A DNA stretch of 64,000 nt, taken from Microvelia longipes. Its lineage: Eukaryota; Arthropoda; Insecta; Hemiptera; Veliidae. The notes under the pieces were generated by a model. It did not search any database and was not told the DNA's origin. It worked only from the letters and a program-made list of their open reading frames with translations. Positions 56,086 to 64,000 of this stretch are shown here, piece by piece. The number at the start of each line of letters is the position of its first letter. Position 1 is the stretch's first letter. The DNA lies in contig JACMZG010001863.1 in NCBI GenBank assembly GCA_018340805.1, positions 53,871,906-53,935,905 of the forward strand, written 5' to 3'. The position numbers and the translations under genes are program-made.

Positions 56086-56129
56086 AGGCACTGATGATGA
56101 CCGTTCAGGTTGAAAGCTGGCTTTGTTTT
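56086..56129 (+). ncRNA. hammerhead ribozyme motif, right arm
   Basis: Ctgatga at 56091-56097 and gaaa at 56112-56115. Stem II is gacc/ggtt after one unpaired T, with loop gttca. Stem III is agc/gct with a 2-nt centre, so it would close best as a dimer. T56123 is at the cleavage position. Stem I is aggca (56086-56090) with tgttt (56124-56128), 5 pairs counting G-U. All catalytic-core bases match the consensus. Confidence 0.65.
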
Positions 56130-56264
56130 ATAATAATAAGTCATCTGTGGAAAGACAGACTTTATTTATTTTTAATCAATCTCTAGTTGTGCTTTCAAGG
56201 ATCGTCAATAACTGTCATTCATGATTCTGCAAAAATGTCAATAAGATATAATTCTGTATAAAAT

Positions 56265-56460
56265 AAAATAAAATGTCCCTTTTAAGGCCCATTGGCGCAT
56301 CAGGGTATTCACCCTGCGGGAACCACCTCAGGTTGGTTGCATCTACTACACTCTAAGAATTAATTAAAGTTGGCGAAATCTTTTAATACAAATACTTATC
56401 ATAAAATCTTAGAGCATAGCCCGGGCTGCGAACCCCGGACCTCCGGTGTCAAAATCGTGA
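56265..56460 (-). mobile_element. tRNA-like SINE fragment
   Basis: The minus strand contains gacaccggaggtccggggtt then cgcagcccgggc. This is a T-arm-like stem (ccgggg/cccggg) around a ggttcgcagcc B-box-like sequence. The rest, to 56265, is a GC-richer body (aggtggttcccgcagggtga) ending in A/T-rich tail. No A box is visible. Confidence 0.4.
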
Positions 56461-56689
56461 TAATCCTGTATAAGATCATCAAATATGTCAAGTTTAATCT
56501 TATTAGCAGATTTAGTTAAATCTTATCTTTTCACTTGTATTTATTCTATCACTTGTATTATTCTATTTATTTATGAAATTATAATAAAATTCGAATAAGC
56601 TACCAAATAAGTAAAAATTTAGCGCAAATGTAAAACAAAAGCAACAATTTAGCGCTTCTTTTAGTAAAAACCAAGCACACAAAGCTTCA

Positions 56690-57015
56690 GCTCTAGGCGG
56701 ATACTATCTTGACGGTTTCTGACGTATCAGTATAGTTAAACGTCATTGAGCATAAACAGTATTTGGATGGGTGACCGCTGACAGTAAAAAGTATTGTTTA
56801 GAGTCTCTGGACGATCAAATCGAGCATAACAACGTAAAAATTATATTTTTAAAGAGACATAAAAAATTGTATTTATAAATAGACATAAATTATCCTTTTT
56901 ATACGCTACTAAATTAGGCAATTTAACATATTATGGATACGAGCGAAGCGAGTCTAAAGTGGTGGGGATGACCGTAACAAATCTGATAAGACGAGGCAAA
57001 GTTGTTAGCCAAACT
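56690..57015 (+). mobile_element. 5S-like family F copy
   Basis: The core at 56730-56785 reads agtatagttaaacgtcattg, agcataaacagtatttggat, gggtgaccgctgacag. Box C is very close to 5S rRNA; box A is diverged. Downstream are gatacgagcgaagcgagtct, ggggatgaccgtaacaaatc, tgataagacgaggcaaag. Confidence 0.6.
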
Positions 57016-57099
57016 TGCGCGACTTTTTATTAAACTTGGCTTGTGAGTGTTAATTGACTTGTGAATTATTAATTAACAATTTGGTACAAGTGTGTTTTT

Positions 57100-57365
57100 T
57101 ACGCAACAAATAAGCATACTAAACTTCGTTTCAATACGGCAAGTATTTAATATCAATGATTTTGTTGGATCGTACAAGTTAATCAGCATCGAGCGAGGAT
57201 CAGTGTCTATCAGTGTCAGGATGAGTGTCCGAAGACGCGTTGTAATATAAATTTGGCGAATTGTATATTCTGAGGTCGAGTGAAGCGATTCTGAATTACG
57301 GAGGATGAGCGTAGCGAATCTGATCTTATAAGGAAAAGTTCCGAGGTACCCCTTACCCGATTTTA
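57100..57365 (+). mobile_element. 5S-like family F copy
   Basis: Leader: acgcaacaaataagcatact then aaacttcgtttcaatacgg. Core 57165-57215: ttggatcgtacaagttaatc, agcatcgagcgaggatcagt, with box C lost. Then ctgaggtcgagtgaagcgat, ggaggatgagcgtagcgaat, aaaagttccgaggtacccct, tacccgatttt. Confidence 0.65.
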
Positions 57366-58079
57366 TAACTTATAATGATTGTTGATTATGTTGGTAACTG
57401 CCGCTCGAATCAGGTTTTGTTTAGTTTTGTCCTCAATTAGGTAAGGTGGATTATGTTATCTACATCCGCTAAGATAGCAGTCACTAGAAAATCTTTTACT
57501 GTATACGGTAACCCCAATTTGGGACCTAAATTTGTACGTTTAGGGCCCAAATTCGGGTCCAAATAGTTTAATTTTGTAATATTTGTTTCTAATTTTTTGT
57601 GTTTATTCACATTACTATCAATTTGATTAAGTAGCTTGGTCAATAATATCAATTAGTTTTGTTTCAATAAGCTTCAGATTCTATTCAGACAAAGTGCTAA
57701 GCACTAAACTAAGCTTGTCGATCTCTCATTTTAAAATGCTTAGAAAAACACGAGGTTTGTGTCTGCTCTCATTTTTAATTCCAAATTTCCGAGGTCTGTG
57801 ATAACCACACACATGTGGTTCAGACGTTTTCGATTTTTCAAACCAGCACTGGAAATCATTTTAACAATATTTGGTTTTAACTTTACACGAAAATATCGAA
57901 TTAAAAATAACTGCCGTTTACATAAACTGAGTTGGATTAATTCCCTAACACAATAAATTCTTTATCTAATACATATTGGTGAATGCACGCATCTATCTAT
58001 GCATACAGACATCAAACATTTTTTGATGGCTTCTGAAATTTTGTAGAACACCTAACTAAATTACATAGTACTTATAATA
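57366..58079. other. no gene seen
   Basis: AT-rich. Small frames on both strands near 57437-57956 show no domain. A short inverted pair (ccaatttgggacctaaattt / gggcccaaattcgggtcc) lies at 57513-57565. Confidence 0.4.
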
Positions 58080-58243
58080 CGACACACGGCTAAAATCAGT
58101 TGACAGCGTAGGAAAATAATGCTAGGAAGCCAATGAGGTTAGTCCTAGATGTTAAACCACGCCCTCAATTTTGAATCAGGCCAACCTTACTGGATCCTCT
58201 GTAATATTTTCCCGCGCTGTCAACTGATTTAAACTGTGTGTTC
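58080..58243. mobile_element. 164-bp MITE (family H), copy 3
   Basis: It starts cgacacacggctaaaatcag then ttgacagcg. The right end cgctgtcaactgatttaaac, tgtgtg is its complement. The interior ggttagtcctagatgttaaa, ccacgccctcaattttgaat is shared with copy 2. Confidence 0.85.
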
Positions 58244-58364
58244 TACTATAATACAGCTGTAGTTCTACAATAGTTTTTAATAATTCTTTATTTGATTATA
58301 ATTTCATAAACTACTGTATACATCTTCAGAATCCTGAAAAACAAATAACTACAAATCCATTTGG

Positions 58365-58480
58365 TCAAATCAAGGATCTTGAATAAAGGGGATGACGCAT
58401 TAAGGAACATTTCTGACCCCATGGAAGTTGTATGATATAGAGAAATAGGAGCAAACTTATCTTCCCCTTGGTTATTATGA
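58365..58480 (+). mobile_element. family L, partial copy 2
   Basis: Caaggatcttgaataaaggg, gatgacgcattaaggaacat, ctgaccccatgg, then gagcaaacttatcttcccct. It faces 58680-58920, making a fold-back of about 555 bp. Confidence 0.6.
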
Positions 58481-58679
58481 AAATAAGGCACCAAACGCAG
58501 GTTATGTAGTAAGGTTGTCGAGTTTGTTTCTAAACTTTCTTCTGTGCTTCTCGTGATTGTTAGATTTGTGGTGCTTGTTAAGTCATTTGTGCTTAATTAA
58601 TTTTAAATTTTGGACTATACTTGGCCACTTTAGTAAGTGATAATTTAAGCGGGTTTTGTTATAACCTTCTGAAGCAATA

Positions 58680-58920
58680 AACAATGGGAAACTATTGAGA
58701 GGTAAGTTTGCCCCTAAAATTTAAGACCTGCGCTGTTATAAGAATTGTAGGCATGCGCAGTTTGTACCAAGCATGTGCAATTGGTTTTTGACGTGTGTTT
58801 CTTTTTGAATTCTCTCTATTTTTTGGTTTTTGATGGGGTCACTTTTTGTATGGCAAATCGACTTAGTTCAATTCTTTATTTGTGTGTCATCCCCTTTATT
58901 CAAGATCCTTGGGTCAACAA
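58680..58920 (-). mobile_element. family L, inverted copy 3
   Basis: The + strand reads ttgagaggtaagtttgcccc, taaaatttaagacctgcgct, gcatgcgcagtttgtaccaa, tttttgatggggtcactttt, atcccctttattcaagatcc, tt. This is the complement of 54325-54545 in order. Confidence 0.7.
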
Positions 58921-59864
58921 ATCCACCTACACTTGACAACACAATAACATGGACATTTTTAGACTTAAACACACTGTTGTAACTGGAACCGTAGATTATT
59001 TATGAGAGTACTAGATTACATACGACATACTAGATGACATACTCGTATTTTAACAATTACAATTTTTTTATCAGTTTAATAATTATGTAAAAGAATCAAA
59101 TTTATACAAACAAGATAAATCCTAAAATATTTGATGGATTTTACGATTGCCTAAACCATTACCAAAATATTATTACCTCTCCTTTTCGACTTAACAGTTT
59201 ATTAATTATTATTAATTATAGTTTATATTTATTACAATATACGCTACACGTATATGTAATAAATATATTACATATATAATGGATCTAATAGCTACCTTAA
59301 ATAAGCTAAAATTTAGGTAAAGAAAGTATTCTTTAACCTAAAATATTTTTTAAAAAAGTTTATAGGATTTAGAAGAAAATCAAAATAATTCGTTTCCTAA
59401 AAAATCTATCACTGTATATTTTCTTAAAATTTTATCGCAATAAAGCGTCCTAAGAAGGAAACTTCATGAACGTGAAAAAAGAGTCAAAACTGTTTAGAAT
59501 TTATTGTTAAAATACAATGTGCTCAGACTTTTATATTTCCTATTTCTCTTATTCAAAGAGAAAACTTTGTAGCTGGTGGTGGAAAACTTTTTGATTTGTT
59601 TGACAACTTTGGTTTTTCCGTTTTTTTTAACTTAAATTGAATTTAAATAGTAAACGGGTATAATCCTGGAGGAAATCTAAGTTATGGGTTTTTCGGACTT
59701 CAATAAATTGATTGTCACCTCAAAACCTTATATTGTATTCATCATGAAATTTATTTGGTTTTTACCGATTTTTCAAAGGAAAAAGGAGCTTATAAGGTTT
59801 AATTACAGATTGTTGCAATGTGAAGTAATACATATATAAACTAATAACAAGTCTCTTCACAAAA
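58921..59864. other. no gene seen
   Basis: AT-rich, nothing recognised. Confidence 0.4.
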
Positions 59865-60600
59865 ACTGCTTTAATTAGAAAACAAGAACCGACTTTTGAC
59901 CGCTTCTGGCCATCCTCAATCTAGACAAACAGTAAAACAAACACAATTTATAAAAACTAGAAAACAATAAACAACAAAAAATAGAAAAAAGGCAGAATAA
60001 AATAAATAACTAAAATAAAGAAATAATATAAATAAACAAAATAAATAAACAAAATAAATAAACATAATAAATAAAAAAACAAAATTAATTAAGAATAAAT
60101 ATAAGGTTAAAAAATTATTAAATAAAATAAATAAAACCTATAACCTAAAACAATTATAAGATCAAAAGCTAAAACGTCGAGTAGAGCGTAAATCCAAAAA
60201 ACCTACAATGCTAAATTGCCGAGCTATACATACTCCTTCAGAGGCCTAGGACGCACTGATTTCAATTCAATAATTTTGCTGATAGGCCGTCTTTCCCTCT
60301 ACCCGGGCCAATGTCGTAGCGTTATTACTTCACTTCCTTCCACACGTACGTTGAGGGAAGTACCCGCATCTACATCCTTTAAAATGTCATATGCCTCTAA
60401 TGTATCTAGTTTTTTGCCTTTGTTCTCATACCATAACAACGGCACCTGATGCTCTTCGTTTTCGAGGTCTTCATCTCTAATATGTCTGCGAAATCGCATT
60501 TTTTTAAACGTATTCTCGGCCAACCTTACTCCGTACTTGCATCCTGTTTGGCCATGCTTACTTGGCCGTACTTGGACGCAAGTATCGAATAGCCCTAAAC
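59865..60600 (-). mobile_element. Penelope-like 3' end, third relic
   Basis: On the minus strand the GIY-YIG segment (60299-60560) is followed by an A/T-rich stretch with repeated aataaataaac (59950-60180). A degenerate hammerhead motif follows at 59880-59930 (ttgagga, tggcc-agaagc-ggtc, aaaa, gtcggtt). The layout equals the other two relics, but sequence identity is low, so it is a different subfamily. No inverted partner is seen. Confidence 0.65.
60299..60562 (-). pseudogene. GIY-YIG-like C-terminal segment, diverged
   Basis: Minus-strand reading from about 60562: a GCKYGV block, then RLAENTFKKMRFRRHIRDED, LENEEHQVPLLWYENKGKKL, DTLEAYDILKD, to the stop at 60299-60301. F..RFRRHI and LLWYENKGKKLDTLEAYDIL correspond to RFREHL and FLHFENKGAKINSLENLEI of the relic at 24947-25171. 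The usual YVGQTGR is replaced by KYGVRLAEN, so the catalytic motif is lost or shifted. Confidence 0.6.
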
Positions 60601-61860
60601 TGGGTATTTATTTATTATTATAAATCCATATGTATTAATATTATTCGAACTTCAACGTAATCAAGTACACACTAACACGACAAAGGGTATAGTAGATTTC
60701 TATACCTGGAGAATCCAGATAGGAAGGAATCGAGCTGTGCTATCTTTCTACACTAGGAGATAATTCAAGGGCGTTTGGATGTAATAAGGATGCACTGAAG
60801 GAGCTTGGTAGCACTAGTGCAATCCGCAAGTAAAAAATAGTTTTTTCATTGTTCTCAAACTTTCTATTACAGGAAATATTGGAAAACGAAAATTGGGAAC
60901 TATTAATTTGCAAAATATTTTATACTAATTAAAAACAAAATTTAACCATACAATCAGTATTATAATAAACTTTGTTATAATTTGTTATAAAAATTAAACC
61001 CGTCAATAACGGAAGTGAAAAACTGTTATTATATAGGAGAAAATTTTCTATTTACAATATTTTCTCTTTAGAAAGGTTTATTTTTAATTTCTGGGACTAA
61101 GGTTTCAAGGGTAACTGAGAGTTGAAAACACTTAATAAGAGGCACTTTTTTAAACCTCTTAAAAAATTGGTATTTATGTCCAACAATAGATTAGAATTTT
61201 TAAATAGGTTAAACATAAATCTTAAAATAAATGAATACTTTGTAATTTGGTATTTTGAAATTAATTTAAATTTATTTTCTATAATTGTATAGTTTATAAT
61301 TTATACTGTTATACATATTTTGCAGTATTTAATGATCATAGCCATGTTACTGTGAATAATAGAGGTCCGATAGGTTATACTTGTGGAACCCCTTTAAAAA
61401 TCTAGGTTTTACGGGATGGGTGGAATTTTCGGCCCCCGTTTTTCTCTCGTGTGGTCTCCCCCGCTTGCTACTCAAAATCCGTGACAAACTGTGTGCCATT
61501 TTTCAAACATCAACTCCACCCTCTCGACCCACTTATAACAAGGGTAAGTTGTTTGTGAAAACCTATCTCTCCACACGTAAAGTCGTTAAATCTTTCAACC
61601 AGACATAATATGTAGAGTAATAGGATATTTGTTATTTTGCGTCATCAATAGTGATCTATTGATAAAGTGTACCCTCGTTATAGACAAAAGTGCTGAATAA
61701 TAATGGCTAACGTATATTCTTCCTCCATCGCCAATCTTCTTAAAAAAATGATAAACAATTTTTTTTTCTTCACTCTTCATTTACACTTTGACGGTCCTTT
61801 ATTCATGATATATTTTTTTTTTTTAAATTTATTTTGATATAAATAATAAAAAGCATCAGT
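60601..61860. other. no gene supported
   Basis: A 75-codon + frame at 61381-61608 is less AT-biased than its surroundings, but I see no domain and no second copy. It could be a relic. Otherwise AT-rich. Confidence 0.4.
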
Positions 61861-62130
61861 CTCTCCACAAAATATATATTTAAAAAGCAAACCGGCTTTC
61901 AACCCACAAAGGTCATCTTCAGGCCTATATAAAACAAACAATAAATAGGGTTTAGCGAATCTAAAAAGTTAAAAAGCCACATAGATTAAAAGAAAAACAA
62001 AATAAATAAAATAAACATAAAAAACCAAGACAAAATTAAATTAAAGATGAATAAATAAATAAAAATAAAAACAAAAAAAACATTAAAATAAAATGAATAT
62101 AAATGTATGAATTAGACTGGCCGGTGAGAT
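61861..62130 (-). mobile_element. Penelope-like solo 3' terminus
   Basis: The minus strand starts tatctcaccggccagtctaa, the block that ends the coding part in the other relics. It runs through an A/T-rich stretch and ends in a hammerhead motif (61883-61925) and the gtggagagactgatgc outer end. There is no coding segment next to it. Confidence 0.65.
61883..61925 (-). ncRNA. hammerhead ribozyme motif
   Basis: Minus strand: aggc, ctgaaga, tgacc-tttgtg-ggtt, gaaa, agccggtt stem III, T at the cleavage position, gctt. Stem I aggc/gctt gives four pairs (one G-U). Ctgaaga is an accepted core variant. Relative to 56086, stem I bases changed on both sides while pairing is kept. Confidence 0.6.
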
Positions 62131-62800
<670 letters not shown>

Positions 62801-62808
62801 TTGACTTA

Positions 62809-64000
62809 ATGGCAGTCCGTAGAGCTGTAGGTAAAATCTGGGGACTTACACCTCAAGTATTGCGATGGCTTTACTTAATGGTGGTCAGACCTATTATTAC
62901 CTACTGTGCCCTTGTGTGGTGGCCTAAAGTCAATCAAACCACCGCAATTATCAAACTGAACTCAGTTCAGCGCTTAGCCTGTCTATCTATTACAGGGTCC
63001 ATGAACTCAGCACCAACTACTGCTCTAGAAGTCATGCTGAGCCTTCCGCCCTTGATCTTATTATAAAAGAGTGAGGCTAGGTTGGCGGCTTTCAGACTGC
63101 AGAACAGTGGGAACTGGATGATCCCTACCATTAGAGGTCACTCCAAAATAGTGAATGTAATTCAGAGTCCCATACTATCTATGAACTCTGATTACATGAC
63201 CACTCTCTACTCCTATGAAAAACCCTTCACACTCAGTTGTAATAGTTTCAATGGGGAACCACCTCAATCCTCTGGTGACACTGTATGGTATACAGATGGA
63301 TCTAAGATGGACTGTGGCTCTGGAGTGGCATATATGAGCTCATGCAAATATCAAAAACCTCATTTCCTTTAGGAAAGTATGCCACAGTGTTTCAGGCAGA
63401 AATATTTGCTATTAATGCCTGTCTAATAGAAAATATTAAAAGAATCCTAATCAGACTTCTATAAATATTTTTACTGACAGCCAAGCTGCCATTAAAGCTC
63501 TTAGTTCATACAAAGTCAACTCCAAGCTTGTCTGGGAGTGCTTACAAAACCTTCTGACCTTGTAACTCAACAACGATGTAGCAATCAGATGGGTGCCTGC
63601 CATAAGGAATTGAAGGTAATGAACAAGCAGACATCCTTGCAAAAAAGGGTCTGAGACCACTCCTGTGGGCCCTGAACCCATAGTAGCCATACCGAAAGCT
63701 ATAGCTAAAGGTGTAATTAAAGATTGGCTCTTAACCAATCACCTGCACCACTGGAACAAATCCTCTGGCATGAGGCACATTAAACTTATGTTAAAAGGAC
63801 CCAGTCCAAAAGTAACTGAGGACCTCCTCAGTCTCAGCAGAAGGGACCTTAGAACAGTAACTGGACTACTGACTGGTCACTGTCACCTCCGAAAACATCT
63901 CCATACTATTGGTATCTTTAAAGATGAACCAGTGTGTAGGCTTTGTGAATCGGAAACCGAAACTGCGTCTCACATACTTCTGAGATGTGAAGCCCTAGCC
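62809..64000 (+). pseudogene. LINE ORF2 3' part: reverse transcriptase end, RNase H, zinc knuckle
   Basis: Starts mid-protein with [20 protein letters not shown], then YLMVVRPIITYCALVWWPKV, the last conserved part of the reverse transcriptase of I/R1/LOA-type LINEs. Next is LNSVQRLACLSITGSMNSAP, then TTALEVMLSLPPL, and a stop at 63064-63066. The frame resumes with SEARLAAFRLQ. RNase H: WYTDGSK (Asp codon 63295-63297), a frameshift near 63360, FQAEIFAINAC (Glu), FTDSQAAIKAL (Asp), then a decayed GNEQAD block near 63620 (Asp). After more shifts, one frame stays open from about 63647 to the window edge, reading PEPIVAIPKAIAKGV early and ending with a CX2CX8HX4C knuckle (CRLC...H....C). At least four disruptions make it non-functional. 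It continues past 64000. Confidence 0.92.

Larger units (their letters stand above)
55434..56165 (+). mobile_element. Penelope-like relic with inverted termini
   Basis: The left arm 55434-55640 and right arm 55957-56165 are reverse complements over about 200 bp, with few differences. From inside out they carry gagat(g/a)a-type tctcac(c/t)ggtaatttattt, an A/T-rich stretch, gggttctaggcac, a hammerhead motif and tcatctgtggaaagaca. Between them lies an open GIY-YIG frame on the + strand. The right arm is the true 3' end and the left arm an inverted copy of it. The reverse transcriptase is missing. Arm similarity suggests this relic is younger than the one at 24371. Confidence 0.8.

Noticed and set aside
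60001..60180. Poly-A-rich stretch as a processed pseudogene tail
   Set aside because: The aataaataaac-type stretch recurs in the same position in the other Penelope-like 3' ends, so it belongs to that element.
61381..61608. 75-codon frame as a host exon
   Set aside because: No domain, no convincing splice sites and no second copy. Left as unsupported.

Overview
This 64 kb window is AT-rich eukaryotic DNA. I could not find one intact host protein gene, exon series or standard tRNA. Everything recognisable is repetitive: retroelement relics, non-autonomous DNA elements, palindromic fold-back elements, SINE-like repeats and many tandem arrays. The element mix (I/R1/LOA-type LINE with RNase H, Penelope-like elements with GIY-YIG and hammerhead-like motifs, hAT-type elements, 5S-like and tRNA-like repeats) fits an animal with a repeat-loaded genome. 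An arthropod is my best guess, but nothing in the window proves it.

Layout. 0-6 kb: a 25-bp tandem array, a 5S-like repeat, a tRNA-like SINE, a small MITE. 6.9-9.25 kb: a 2.1 kb minisatellite of 49-bp units followed by a 29-bp array. 10-11.5 kb: a composite 5S-like element split by a near-perfect 290-bp palindrome. 12.5-14.1 kb: two old diverged tandem arrays. 14.5-18.3 kb: a large fold-back element with a nested MITE, a second copy of the 290-bp palindrome family, and a single arm of the fold-back. 18.5-23.7 kb: SINE, hammerhead-like motifs, dispersed repeats. 24.1-25.9 kb: a complete non-autonomous hAT element with an 8-bp target duplication, holding a nested Penelope-like relic. 30 kb: a 203-bp exact copy of part of that relic lies between two copies of a 286-bp sequence. 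31-42 kb: MITE, SINE, fold-backs, five tandem arrays. 43.8-44.3 kb: a 449-bp element with a 13-bp target duplication, interleaved inverted repeats and a hammerhead fold with one disabling base. 46.6-47 kb: decayed C-terminal end of a retroelement endonuclease. 50-57 kb: more 5S-like composites and a second Penelope-like relic whose GIY-YIG frame is still open. 58-62 kb: MITE, fold-back and two further Penelope-like 3' ends. 62.8-64 kb: a frameshifted LINE (reverse transcriptase end, RNase H, zinc knuckle) that runs off the window.

Functional reading. Nothing here works together as a pathway. The window records repeated insertion, nesting and decay. The most informative signals are the hammerhead-type motifs tied to Penelope-like termini, the small hammerhead-bearing element at 43.8 kb, the 5S-promoter-like composite family, and the copied 203-bp filler.
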